Shown here: positions 45,497 through 54,573 of the stretch, piece by piece
Position numbering within the stretch: the stretch's first letter is position 1
Layout: each line of letters begins with the position of its first letter
Assembly (NCBI GenBank): GCA_028869255.1
Contig: CP110972.1
Location: forward strand, 1,059,001 to 1,123,000
Reading direction: 5' to 3'
DNA: 64,000 bases
Origin: Pseudomonas poae
GTDB lineage: Bacteria > Pseudomonadota > Gammaproteobacteria > Pseudomonadales > Pseudomonadaceae
Made by a program: the position numbers and the translations under genes
Notes under the pieces: generated by a model
Seen by the model: only the letters and a program-made list of their open reading frames with translations
Told to the model about the DNA's origin: nothing
Databases searched by the model: none

Positions 45497-46423
45497 ATGT
45501 CCGCAATAGCAATTAATAATAAGTCCGTCATCTGGCAAGGCTGTCCACCGATTGACTCGCGCGCCGCAGTTACCGTGAGGGGCGTACAGGGGGCTTTTGA
45601 TTCTTTAACCCACACCCCTTTAATCCGAAGCCACAAAAAGAACGTGGGTTACGCCACCGGCGAGGACCTCCCGACAGTGCTTATGAGCCTGATGCGAAAC
45701 ATCAGACCGCAGGCTATCCATCTAAAACAACTGCTCGGGCACCTGCGTCATCGCGCCATGATTGCCGCCCCCCTCGTGTCCCAGCTGCCGCCTCAGCCGC
45801 TGGCGACAGCGTCGATCGGGGGCGATCTTCCCGATCTATCAAGCAAGCGTAATGGGGCCCAGTCCGATGATATCTGGGGCGGTTTCCGTCAGGGGCCTGG
45901 TGGAAATTGCGTGACGGTCTCGGCCATCAAGGTGGCGATGGTGAAATTTGGGCAGAGCCCGACGGATATCTTTGAAGACGTTCAAAAAGAGGGAGATGGC
46001 TATCGGGTGGTGATGCGCGATGGGTATGTTCTTCAATTGAGCAAGGCCGAGTTGGACACGGCGGCGCAACGCTCGAAGTTTGTCGGCCGCGATAAAGAAG
46101 CACTCAAAGATGCTCATTTTTTGTTCGCGGTAAGCGCTAAAAGGGCCCAGTTGGAAAACAACGATGGCTATGCAGGTATGGGCTTCAGGGCCGCGATACA
46201 CAGCCTCAATGATGGTGAAGATGAACAGGGTCCCGGTGAAGGTTTGCTGCGATTGGGGTTAAGGCAGCACATCAAGCGTGTGCCTGTCAGTGAGCTGGCG
46301 AGTGGTGTGCTCGGTATGGTCAATCGGCGGGGGCATTCGGCGGCCGTGATCAATGGTGTTGAAGAGTTGTATGGAAAAAAAGGGTGGCCTCCGACAGGGG
46401 GGTATGCAGTAGCGCTGAAGTAA
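45497..46423 (+). CDS. calpain/papain-like cysteine peptidase domain protein, candidate type III effector
   Basis: A 308-residue protein from ATG 45497 with GAAAGGTGAGTGT before it. After a Ser/Asn-containing N-terminus (MSAIAINNKSVIWQGCPPID) and a basic helical part (about residues 55-95), the conserved domain runs from about 122 to the end. The motif RQGPGGNCVTVSAIKVAM places Gln 132 and Cys 138 as in the QGxxGDC of calpains, and RRGHSAAVING supplies His 280. A DGYRVVMRDGYVLQLSKAEL beta unit and AHFLFAVSAKRAQLENNDGY lie between. No third catalytic residue can be named with confidence. No signal peptide or membrane helix is seen. The gene stands 163 bp after the repeat-protein gene on the same strand. 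Peptidase activity and secretion are inferred. Confidence 0.72.
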   Translation: MSAIAINNKSVIWQGCPPIDSRAAVTVRGVQGAFDSLTHTPLIRSHKKNVGYATGEDLPTVLMSLMRNIRPQAIHLKQLLGHLRHRAMIAAPLVSQLPPQPLATASIGGDLPDLSSKRNGAQSDDIWGGFRQGPGGNCVTVSAIKVAMVKFGQSPTDIFEDVQKEGDGYRVVMRDGYVLQLSKAELDTAAQRSKFVGRDKEALKDAHFLFAVSAKRAQLENNDGYAGMGFRAAIHSLNDGEDEQGPGEGLLRLGLRQHIKRVPVSELASGVLGMVNRRGHSAAVINGVEELYGKKGWPPTGGYAVALK

Positions 46424-46551
46424 TAGTTGCCGGTTAAGTCTCGAGCCAGTCAGCAACTTTTTCATCCGGGGTTGATGCATTGATGGCTGTTTGAACTTTG
46501 TTGTTTGCAGTGGCTCGCTTGTTAATTTTAACATTAAGAAGGTGAATAATA

Positions 46552-47991
46552 ATGAACTTGGTTTCACGCGGTTCCGTGCCTGTTTGGGAAATAAATCGCA
46601 CGCCTTTAGTTGTTCCTTCGCCAATAAGTCATAAGGGTTTTTCGCCCACTCACCACTCTGTTGGCGCTTGGGGCGGCTCCGGTAAGCGCGTAAACGAGGC
46701 GCCGGTGGGGGCAGAGGCTTATGTTTCAACCAAGAAAAAAGGCGAAAAGCCCGAAGACATTATTAACGCTTTTAACGCCACCGAGCGTCACTTTGGTGAG
46801 TATTTTGATGTCAGTACCCACGCTGCGGTCATCAAGATGATGATGCTCAAGTTTGGCCAAAGCCCGGAAAGTGTATTTGACCCAGTAACGCCCGCATCGG
46901 GTGGCTACGCTGTGAAGATGAAGGATGGTTTCGAGCTGCATCTGACTCAAGATGAGTTGCAACGTGCTGCGGGGGCTTCACGGTTCGCCGGGGATGATCC
47001 AGGGGCGATAAAGGATGCCAATTTTATCTTTGCAGCGTTCGTCAAACGCAAGCAGATGGAAGGGCCTTACGCGTCAATGAGCAACGGCTTTGATGCAGCC
47101 CTGACCAAGACCCTTGAAGGTGAAACGCCGCTGCGAGCCCTCAAGGGTATGGGCATGGTGGGTTTTATGCAGCATGTCCCCACGGACCAGATGCACAGCA
47201 AAGGCGCGGTTGGCGTGGCCGACACCCACTACTTCGGCGCAGGGTTGGTGCTGGAGGGGCGGCAGTATGATCATCAGCGGCAGGCGCCGGTTGGGCGTAC
47301 TTACGGTTACATGCTGGTGGGCGATGATGCTGCAGACGATGATCGCTCGATTGAGCAGGGCAGCGTCAGCGTTTCCAGCGTACCGGTAGGCGTAAAACCT
47401 GGCGATATCTGGAGTGGTTTCTATCAGGGCGCCGAGGGCAACTGTGTGACGGTATCGGCGATCAAGGCTGCGATGATGAAGTTCGGCCAGAACCCGACCG
47501 GTATCTACAAAAATATCAGTGCGACCAGCGACGGCTATGCCGTGACCATGCGCGATGGTTACTCACTCAGTCTGACCTTTGATGAGCTGAAAAAGGCCGA
47601 ACAAGGTTCAAACCTCAAAGGGCCTGACGAAGCGCTGCTTAAGGACGCTAACTTCCTCTACGCAGTGAGTGCAAAGCGAGCCATGCTGGAAAACCACGAA
47701 TCCCGCGCCGGCGAGAGTTTTGAGGTGGCAATGCAGACGCTCAATGATGGTGAGCATCCGGGGGAAGCCTTTCGACGCCTGGGGCTGTATGCCTACACGC
47801 GGCCAAGTACCGCCAAGGAGTTAGCCGAGGGCGCACTGGGAACCCTGGCCAGCTATCGGCACTCGGTGGCCGTAGTAAGTGGCAGCCTGGACCTGTATGG
47901 CTCCAAGTTGCCGCTGGCGTCGTCGGAGTGGAACAACTCCGGCTACCGGGCGATAAAGCTTGTGGGGGAGGTTACACCAGCAGTCGCCTGA
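46552..47991 (+). CDS. two-domain calpain/papain-like protein with degenerate N-terminal copy
   Basis: A 479-residue protein from ATG 46552 with AAGGTG 7 nt upstream. The C-terminal domain (about residues 280-475) repeats the motif of the preceding gene: YQGAEGNCVTVSAIKAAMMK with Gln 292 and Cys 298, then YRHSVAVVSG with His 437. Residues about 65-260 align with it at an offset of about 210 (IKMMMLKFGQSPESVF, MKDGFELHLTQDELQRAA, DANFIFAAFVKRKQME), but the Cys position is Ser 88 and the QGxxGN block is lost, while a His is kept at 226. So one domain seems inactive and one active. The N-terminus (MNLVSRGSVPVWEINRTPLV) is Ser/Pro-rich without a signal peptide. It ends 20 bp inside the convergent GGDEF/EAL gene. 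Confidence 0.72.
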   Translation: MNLVSRGSVPVWEINRTPLVVPSPISHKGFSPTHHSVGAWGGSGKRVNEAPVGAEAYVSTKKKGEKPEDIINAFNATERHFGEYFDVSTHAAVIKMMMLKFGQSPESVFDPVTPASGGYAVKMKDGFELHLTQDELQRAAGASRFAGDDPGAIKDANFIFAAFVKRKQMEGPYASMSNGFDAALTKTLEGETPLRALKGMGMVGFMQHVPTDQMHSKGAVGVADTHYFGAGLVLEGRQYDHQRQAPVGRTYGYMLVGDDAADDDRSIEQGSVSVSSVPVGVKPGDIWSGFYQGAEGNCVTVSAIKAAMMKFGQNPTGIYKNISATSDGYAVTMRDGYSLSLTFDELKKAEQGSNLKGPDEALLKDANFLYAVSAKRAMLENHESRAGESFEVAMQTLNDGEHPGEAFRRLGLYAYTRPSTAKELAEGALGTLASYRHSVAVVSGSLDLYGSKLPLASSEWNNSGYRAIKLVGEVTPAVA

Positions 47992-50900
47992 AGCCTTCCA
48001 CCGGTAAGGGGCGGCTGTGCAGATACCCTTGATACAAATGGCAGCCAAGCCCCTGCAAAAAGGCCAGCTGTTCGAGGGTTTCCACGCCTTCGGCAATCAC
48101 TTTCAGGTTCAGGCTGCGGGCCATGGCCACAATGGCACGGATGATTTCCGCGTCGTTCGGGTCGTGGGTGGCATCACGCACAAATGACTGGTCTATTTTC
48201 AGCGCATCCACCGGCAGGCGCTTGAGATAGGTCAGTGACGAATAGCCGGTGCCGAAATCGTCCATGGCGAAGCTGATCCCGAGCTTTTTAAGGCGACGCA
48301 TTTTGCTGATGGTGTCGTCGAGGTTTTGAATCACGATGCCTTCGGTGATTTCCAGCTTCAGCAGGCTGAAGGGCAGTTTGTGCGCGCGCAGGCTGCGTTC
48401 CACCCGCTCGACAAAGTCGTTCTGGCGAAACTGCCGGGGGCTGATATTCACGCACAGGCTGAAATTCAGCGGGTCCACCAGGCCCTCGGCGATCAGTTGG
48501 GCGAAGGTGGCGCAGGCTTCATCGAGAATCCAGGTGCCCACTTCCAGAATCAGCCCGCTGTCTTCCAGCACCTTGATAAATTCAGTCGGCGACTGCGCGC
48601 CCAGCTGCGGGTGCTGCCAGCGCACCAGGGCTTCGGCGCCGACGATCTTGTTGCCGCGTGCATCGACCTGCGGTTGGTAATGCACACTGAACTCGCCGCG
48701 AGACAAGGCCAGGCGCAGGTCGGTCTCCATGCGCAAGCGTTCGCTGGCAGTTTTTTGCATGCTGTTGTGGAACATCTGTGTGGTGTTGCGCCCCGAATCC
48801 TTGGCGCGGTACAGCGCGATGTCGGCACGCTTGAGCAGGTCTGCCGGGGTTGAGCCATGGTCGGGAATCAACGCCACGCCAATGCTTGGTGTTACCTGCA
48901 GCCGGTGGCCGTCGAGGAACATTGGCTCCGAAAGCAATTCGCGCAGGGTGTCGGCCAGTTCCTGCACTTGGGCGCTGACCTGTGCGCGTGAGCCTTCCAG
49001 GCCGCTGAGCAGTACCACGAACTCGTCGCCGCCCAGACGTGCCACCGTGTCCTCCATGCGCACACTGGCTTCCAGGCGCGCAGTGACGATTTTCAACACC
49101 GTGTCGCCCACCGGGTGCCCGAGGGAGTCGTTGATGTGCTTGAAGTGGTCGAGGTCGAGAAACAGCAGGGCGCCGCGCAGGTTATGGCGCTTGAGCAGGG
49201 CGATCTGCTGGCTCAGGCGGTCCATCAGCAGTGCCCGATTGGGCAGGTTGGTCAGCGGGTCGTGATAGGCCAGGTGACGGATCTGCGCCTGGGCGTTCTT
49301 CAGCAGGCTCACATCCCGGGCGGTCAGCAGCAGGCAAGGGGTTTCATTGAGGGTGATCGGCTCGACCGACACTTCCACCGCCAGCAATTCGCCACGTTTG
49401 TTGTGCCAGAGCATTTCCAGGTGATGAATGCGCCCCTTGATCTGCAGCTCGGCCAGCAGCGCCGAACGCTGGTTCTCATCGGCCCAGATACCGATCTGGT
49501 ACAGCGTCAGGCCAATGGCTTCTTCGGCCCGGTAGCCGGTCAGGCGGCAAAAACCGTCGTTGACCTCCACATAACGCCCGGTGTCGCGCTCGGTGATGGA
49601 AATCGCGTCGGGGCTGGAATGGAAAGCCTTGGCAAATTTCTCTTCACTGGCTTTGAGCGCGGCCTCCGAGCGTTGCTGCTGGGTGATATCGCGCAGAGTG
49701 GTGACGATGCACGGCTGGTCGCCGACCTTGATCAACCGGCTGGAAATCACGCAGGTCAGGGCCTGGCCGTTCTTGTGGTGCACCAGGATGGCCACATTGC
49801 TCAGCGCCTGTTCGCGAATCACCCGTTCGATGCGTTGCAGGCGCTTGCTGGATTCTTCCCACAGGCCGATCTGCTCGACGCTTTTGTCGATCACTTCGGC
49901 CGCTGTCCAACCGAAGGTCTGGGTAAACGCCGGGTTGATCTCGATGAATTCCCCGCTATCCAGGCAGGTCACGCAGATCGGGTCCGGGCTGGCCTGGAAC
50001 AGGCTGGCGAATTTCTCTTCGGAGGCGGTCAGGCGAAGTTCGCGCTCTACCTGGTCGGTGATATCCAGCAGGGTGCCGGCCATGCGCAGCGGCGCGCCCT
50101 GTTCGTCGCGGTAGAGGCGGGCGCGGCTTTCCAGGTAGCGCGAACTGCCGTCCTCTATTTGCACGCGGTAAGTCAGCTGGTAGTTGCCGGCGGGGCCTTC
50201 GCGCAGGGTGCGATAGGCGTTGCGCATGTTTTCGCGTTCTTCATCGGGCATGCCCTCGAAGAACGCGTCGAAAGATTCGTGGAAGGGCTCGGCCGGCAGG
50301 CCATGCAACTGGGCGGCGCGGGCCGAGCCGTAGAGCATGCCGCTGGGGATGTGCCAGTCCCAAGTGCCCAGTTGCGCCGAATCCAGGGCCAGGTCTAGGC
50401 GCTCCTGACTGTCCTTGAGGGCTTGCTCGGCGTTTTTACGTTCGGTGGTGTCAAGGAAAGTGCTGAGCAAATACGCCTCACCCTCCAGCTCGACCTTTTG
50501 CGCGCTGAGGGTGCCATCGTGGATTTGGCCGTTACTGGCGCAAAACTGTACCTCCATGGTGATGGGCTCGCCTTTGCGCTGGGTGGCTTTGACCAGCTCT
50601 GCGCGTTGCTCGGGGTGGCGCCACAGGCCAAGGTCCAGGGTGGTGCGGCCGATGGCGTCGGCCAGCGGCCAGCCGAACAGCATCTCGAAATACTGGTTGG
50701 CCTCACTGATCAGGCCGTCGGCCTGGCGGGTCAGCAACACCATGTTGGGGCACAGGTGAAACAGCGTGGCGAAGCGTTTTTCGGAGTGGCTCAGGGCGTG
50801 CTCGCGTTCGCGCTGGCGGGTGGTCTCGCGGATCACTCCGATCATGCGGCGCCGGCCGGCCTTGTCCGGGGCCAGGCTGCCATTGATTTCCAGCCAGTGA

Positions 50901-51250
50901 TGGCTGCCATCCGGCCATTGGATATGGTGATGCATGGCCTGCTCGAACGGTTCACCCGCCAGCACCGCGTGAAAGGCCCGCACTACGCGGGCGCGATCCT
51001 GCTGCGCCAGCAGGTCAAGGTAATCCAGGTCCTTGGGCAGCGGTTGGCGGGGGTCGAAGCCGAACAGCGCCTGGGTGCCCCGCGACCAACTGATGCGCCC
51101 GGTATCGATTTCCCAGCACCACGCGCCCAGGCGGGCAGCATTGAGGGCTGCCAGCAACTGCGGGGCGCTGTCCCAGCTTTGCTCCGCCTCTTGCGGGTCA
51201 AGGGCGTAAATACGGGGCAGGGGTGGCACGGAATCGACGGGGTTGCGCAT
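47972..51250 (-). CDS. five-PAS GGDEF-EAL cyclic-di-GMP protein
   Basis: A 1092-residue cytoplasmic protein; ATG 51250 is chosen over a TTG 21 bases upstream. Five PAS-type domains follow one another: from about residues 30, 155, 285, 410 and 535, each followed by a short helical linker (SEEKFASLFQASPDPICVTC and SEEKFAKAFHSSPDAISITE are clear repeats). The diguanylate cyclase domain has an intact site, RLGGDEFVVLLSG (about residue 730). The phosphodiesterase domain has GAEALVRWQHP, FAMDDFGTGYSSLTYLKRLP and IAEGVETLEQL, so both could be active. No membrane helix is present. The signals are unknown; PAS domains may bind heme, FAD or small molecules. The 3' end overlaps the end of the convergent cassette gene by 20 bp. 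Confidence 0.93.
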   Translation of the reverse strand: MRNPVDSVPPLPRIYALDPQEAEQSWDSAPQLLAALNAARLGAWCWEIDTGRISWSRGTQALFGFDPRQPLPKDLDYLDLLAQQDRARVVRAFHAVLAGEPFEQAMHHHIQWPDGSHHWLEINGSLAPDKAGRRRMIGVIRETTRQREREHALSHSEKRFATLFHLCPNMVLLTRQADGLISEANQYFEMLFGWPLADAIGRTTLDLGLWRHPEQRAELVKATQRKGEPITMEVQFCASNGQIHDGTLSAQKVELEGEAYLLSTFLDTTERKNAEQALKDSQERLDLALDSAQLGTWDWHIPSGMLYGSARAAQLHGLPAEPFHESFDAFFEGMPDEERENMRNAYRTLREGPAGNYQLTYRVQIEDGSSRYLESRARLYRDEQGAPLRMAGTLLDITDQVERELRLTASEEKFASLFQASPDPICVTCLDSGEFIEINPAFTQTFGWTAAEVIDKSVEQIGLWEESSKRLQRIERVIREQALSNVAILVHHKNGQALTCVISSRLIKVGDQPCIVTTLRDITQQQRSEAALKASEEKFAKAFHSSPDAISITERDTGRYVEVNDGFCRLTGYRAEEAIGLTLYQIGIWADENQRSALLAELQIKGRIHHLEMLWHNKRGELLAVEVSVEPITLNETPCLLLTARDVSLLKNAQAQIRHLAYHDPLTNLPNRALLMDRLSQQIALLKRHNLRGALLFLDLDHFKHINDSLGHPVGDTVLKIVTARLEASVRMEDTVARLGGDEFVVLLSGLEGSRAQVSAQVQELADTLRELLSEPMFLDGHRLQVTPSIGVALIPDHGSTPADLLKRADIALYRAKDSGRNTTQMFHNSMQKTASERLRMETDLRLALSRGEFSVHYQPQVDARGNKIVGAEALVRWQHPQLGAQSPTEFIKVLEDSGLILEVGTWILDEACATFAQLIAEGLVDPLNFSLCVNISPRQFRQNDFVERVERSLRAHKLPFSLLKLEITEGIVIQNLDDTISKMRRLKKLGISFAMDDFGTGYSSLTYLKRLPVDALKIDQSFVRDATHDPNDAEIIRAIVAMARSLNLKVIAEGVETLEQLAFLQGLGCHLYQGYLHSRPLPVEGFRRLLV

Positions 51251-51316
51251 TATCAAAGGGCCTTGGCTCAATGGGCGTTCGGCGCGGTTCAGTTCAGACC
51301 TTGAGGCCGCACAGCT

Positions 51317-52207
51317 TCATGCCGGTATCCCTGGCAGATCGACCTGTGCATCCAATAGGCTCATGAAAGCCCGCGCAGCATTCGACAGCGTCCTTTCGGT
51401 GTGCACGATATAGCCTAGCTGGCGACTGAGTTGTATGCCCGGCAAAGCGATACTTGCCACCTGGTCATCGAGCATGGTGCGTGGCAATACGCTCCATGCC
51501 AGGCCGATCGACACCATCATTTTTATAGTTTCCAGATAGTTAGTGCTCATTGCGATGTTCGGTGTGAGGCCCTGGGCCTCGAACAGTCGGCTGACAATAT
51601 GGTGTGTAAAGGTGTTGCCTCCCGGGAAAACCGCCGGGTGCCTGGCAATATCGGCCAGGTTGACCGTGCCGTTGCTGGTCAGGCTGTGTTCGGGTGCCAC
51701 CACGAAATCCAGCGGGTCATCCCATACCGGGGTCGCACGCACCAGGTTGTGCGGGTCGGGTGCCAGGGTGATTACCGCCACTTCGGCGCGGCCATGGAGG
51801 ATTTCTTCGTAGGCCACTTCCGAATCGAGAAACTGAATATCCAGCGCCACGTTCGGGTATTCCCGGGTAAAGGTGCGCAGGATCGGCGGCAGGCGGTGCA
51901 GGCCGATGTGGTGGCTGGTGGCCAGAGTCAGGCGCCCGCTGACTTCGCCGGTGAGGTTGGTCAGGGCGCGACGGGTGTCGTCCAGCACATTCAGAATCTG
52001 ATAGGCGCGTGGCAGCAGGGCCCGGCCGGCCTCGGTCAGGCCCACTTCGCGGCCCAGTCGGTCGAACAGGCGTACCTTCAGTTGTTGCTCCAGGCCGGCA
52101 ATGCGTTTGCTGATGGCCGGCTGAGTCAGGTGCAGGCGCTCACCGGCGCCGGAGAAGCTGCCGGTCTCGGCGATGGCAATAAAGGCATTGAGGTTGGCCA
52201 GATCCAT
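51317..52207 (-). CDS. LysR-family regulator divergent from leuC
   Basis: A 296-residue LysR protein from ATG 52207. The helix-turn-helix is MDLANLNAFIAIAETGSFSG, then LHLTQPAISKRIAGLEQQLK. The effector domain includes VSGRLTLATSHHIGLHRLPP and MMVSIGLAWSVLPRTMLDDQ. It faces leuC across 147 bp, an arrangement conserved in pseudomonads (PA3122/leuC as I recall). Control of leuCDB is inferred, not shown. Confidence 0.9.
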   Translation of the reverse strand: MDLANLNAFIAIAETGSFSGAGERLHLTQPAISKRIAGLEQQLKVRLFDRLGREVGLTEAGRALLPRAYQILNVLDDTRRALTNLTGEVSGRLTLATSHHIGLHRLPPILRTFTREYPNVALDIQFLDSEVAYEEILHGRAEVAVITLAPDPHNLVRATPVWDDPLDFVVAPEHSLTSNGTVNLADIARHPAVFPGGNTFTHHIVSRLFEAQGLTPNIAMSTNYLETIKMMVSIGLAWSVLPRTMLDDQVASIALPGIQLSRQLGYIVHTERTLSNAARAFMSLLDAQVDLPGIPA

Positions 52208-52354
52208 TTAGGTATTCCAGTTGGTAATCCAAAGCATAAAAAATATGAATTTGAGTTATTTAATGTAGCGCCATACCATCAGCCTCACAAGCCAAAGGGT
52301 TATTGAATGTCTCAAGACCCGGGGCATAGAAAGACCGATGATGAGGACCGACTG

Positions 52355-53773
52355 ATGGCCGGCAAAACGCTTTACGACAAGCTTTGGGATTCCCATGAAG
52401 TGAAACGGCGCGACGATGGCTCGTCGCTGATCTATATCGACCGTCACATCATCCATGAAGTGACCTCGCCCCAAGCGTTCGAAGGGCTGCGGCTGGCCGG
52501 GCGCAAGCCTTGGCGCGTCGACTCGATCATCGCCACCCCGGACCACAACGTACCGACCACCCCGGAGCGCAAGGGTGGCATTGACGCCATCGTCGACACC
52601 GTATCGCGCCTTCAGGTGCAGACCCTCGACGACTACTGCGACGAATATGGCATCACCGAATTCAAGATGAATGACGTGCGTCAAGGCATCGTGCACGTGA
52701 TCGGCCCGGAGCAAGGGGCGACCTTGCCCGGCATGACCGTGGTCTGCGGCGACTCCCACACCTCCACCCACGGTGCGTTCGGCGCCTTGGCCCATGGCAT
52801 CGGCACCTCCGAGGTGGAACATGTGTTCGCCACCCAGTGCCTGGTCGCCAAAAAGATGAAGAACATGTTGGTCAAGGTCGAAGGCCAGTTGCCGTTCGGC
52901 GTAACCGCCAAGGACATCGTGCTCGCGGTGATCGGCAAGATCGGCACCGCAGGCGGTAACGGGCATGCTATCGAGTTTGCCGGCAGCGCGATTCGCGACC
53001 TGTCCATCGAAGGCCGCATGACCATCTGCAACATGTCCATTGAGGCCGGTGCCCGTGTGGGCATGGTGGCGGCGGACGAAAAAACTGTCGAATACGTCAA
53101 AGGTCGTCCATTCGCACCGGCAGGCGCCGATTGGGATGCCGCGGTAGAAGCCTGGAAAGACCTGGTCTCCGACGCCGATGCCGTGTTCGACACGGTGGTT
53201 GAGCTCGACGCCGCGCAGATCAAGCCGCAAGTCAGTTGGGGCACCTCGCCGGAAATGGTCCTGGCCGTCGATCAGAACGTGCCGGACCCGGCCAAGGAAA
53301 CCGACCTGGTCAAGCGCGGCTCCATCGAGCGTGCCCTGAAGTACATGGGCTTGCAGGCCAACCAGGCGATCACCGACATCCAGTTGGACCGTGTGTTTAT
53401 CGGCTCTTGCACCAACTCGCGGATCGAAGACCTGCGCGCCGCGGCGGTGATCGCCAAGGGCCGCAAAGTCGCCTCGACCATCAAGCAAGCCATCGTGGTG
53501 CCAGGTTCGGGCCTGGTCAAAGCGCAAGCCGAAGCCGAAGGCCTGGACAAGATCTTCCTCGAAGCCGGTTTTGAATGGCGTGAGCCGGGCTGCTCGATGT
53601 GCCTGGCGATGAACCCGGACCGTTTGGAGTCGGGCGAGCATTGCGCGTCCACCTCCAACCGTAACTTCGAAGGGCGTCAGGGCGCCGGTGGCCGTACCCA
53701 CCTGGTCAGCCCGGCCATGGCCGCCGCCGCTGCCGTCAACGGTCGTTTCATCGACGTTCGCGAATTGATCTGA
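52355..53773 (+). CDS. leuC: 3-isopropylmalate dehydratase large subunit
   Basis: A 472-residue aconitase-family protein. ATG 52355 has GAGG upstream and gives the family start [16 protein letters not shown]. The 4Fe-4S cluster Cys residues are in [14 protein letters not shown] and [33 protein letters not shown] is the substrate-loop block. With LeuD it isomerises 2- to 3-isopropylmalate in leucine synthesis. leuD follows after 10 bp. Confidence 0.97.
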   Translation: MAGKTLYDKLWDSHEVKRRDDGSSLIYIDRHIIHEVTSPQAFEGLRLAGRKPWRVDSIIATPDHNVPTTPERKGGIDAIVDTVSRLQVQTLDDYCDEYGITEFKMNDVRQGIVHVIGPEQGATLPGMTVVCGDSHTSTHGAFGALAHGIGTSEVEHVFATQCLVAKKMKNMLVKVEGQLPFGVTAKDIVLAVIGKIGTAGGNGHAIEFAGSAIRDLSIEGRMTICNMSIEAGARVGMVAADEKTVEYVKGRPFAPAGADWDAAVEAWKDLVSDADAVFDTVVELDAAQIKPQVSWGTSPEMVLAVDQNVPDPAKETDLVKRGSIERALKYMGLQANQAITDIQLDRVFIGSCTNSRIEDLRAAAVIAKGRKVASTIKQAIVVPGSGLVKAQAEAEGLDKIFLEAGFEWREPGCSMCLAMNPDRLESGEHCASTSNRNFEGRQGAGGRTHLVSPAMAAAAAVNGRFIDVRELI

Positions 53774-53783
53774 GGAATACCCG

Positions 53784-54429
53784 ATGAGAGCTTTTACCCA
53801 ACACACCGGTCTTGTCGCGCCGTTGGACCGTGCCAACGTGGACACCGACCAGATCATCCCCAAGCAGTTCTTGAAGTCGATCAAGCGCACCGGTTTCGGC
53901 CCGAACCTGTTCGATGAGTGGCGCTACTCTGGACGTGGGCTACGCCTACTAGGACAACTCCAAGCGCCCCTTGAACAAGGATTTCGTGCTCAACGCCGAA
54001 CGCTACCAGGGTGCCAGCGTGCTGCTGGCCCGCGAGAACTTCGGCTGCGGCTCCAGCCGTGAACACGCGCCGTGGGCCCTGGAAGAATATGGCTTTCGCA
54101 GCATCATCGCGCCGAGCTACGCCGACATTTTCTTCAACAACAGCTTCAAGAACGGCCTGCTGCCGATCATCTTGACCGACGAAGAAGTCGACGAACTGTT
54201 CAAGCAAGTGGAAGCCGAAGAGGGCTACCAGCTGACCGTCGACCTGGCCGCGCAAACCGTGACCCGTCCGGATGGCAAGGTGTACCACTTTGAAGTGGAC
54301 GCCTTCCGCAAGCACTGCCTGATCAACGGCCTGGACGATATCGGCCTGACCTTGCAGGACGGCGACGCGATTGCCGCCTTTGAAGCCAAGCACCGCGCTA
54401 GCCAGCCTTGGTTGTTTCGCGACGCCTGA
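53784..54429 (+). pseudogene. leuD: 3-isopropylmalate dehydratase small subunit, frameshift plus in-frame stop
   Basis: ATG 53784 (with GAGGAATACCCG before it) reads [40 protein letters not shown] and FDEWRY normally. One extra T at about 53928 (TACTCTGG for TACCTGG) then shifts the frame. In the restored frame the codon expected to be CAG is TAG at 53950-53952. After it the protein continues normally: [55 protein letters not shown], to TGA 54427. Without the extra base the length is 214 residues, as expected for LeuD. Two separate lesions lie within 25 bases. If real, the strain should need leucine; a locally poor sequence is the alternative. Confidence 0.9.
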
Positions 54430-54451
54430 CTCTATGTAGACCGGATTGACC

Positions 54452-54535
54452 CTTCGCGAGCAAGCCCGCTCCCACATTCGACCGAGTTTCTTCAGTTGAA
54501 ATGCAATCAAATGTGGGAGGGGCTTGCCCCCGATG
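54452..54535. repeat. inverted pair of REP elements
   Basis: TTCGCGAGCAAGCCCGCTCC (inverted) at 54453 and ATGTGGGAGGGGCTTGCCCC at 54511 face each other between leuD and the methyltransferase gene. Confidence 0.78.
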
Positions 54536-54573
54536 AGGCCAGTGTTAACAACACAACACCCAAGGAGCCCACC

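Noticed and set aside
52256..53890. 544-codon open frame on the minus strand
   Set aside because: Antisense to leuC, which is certain.
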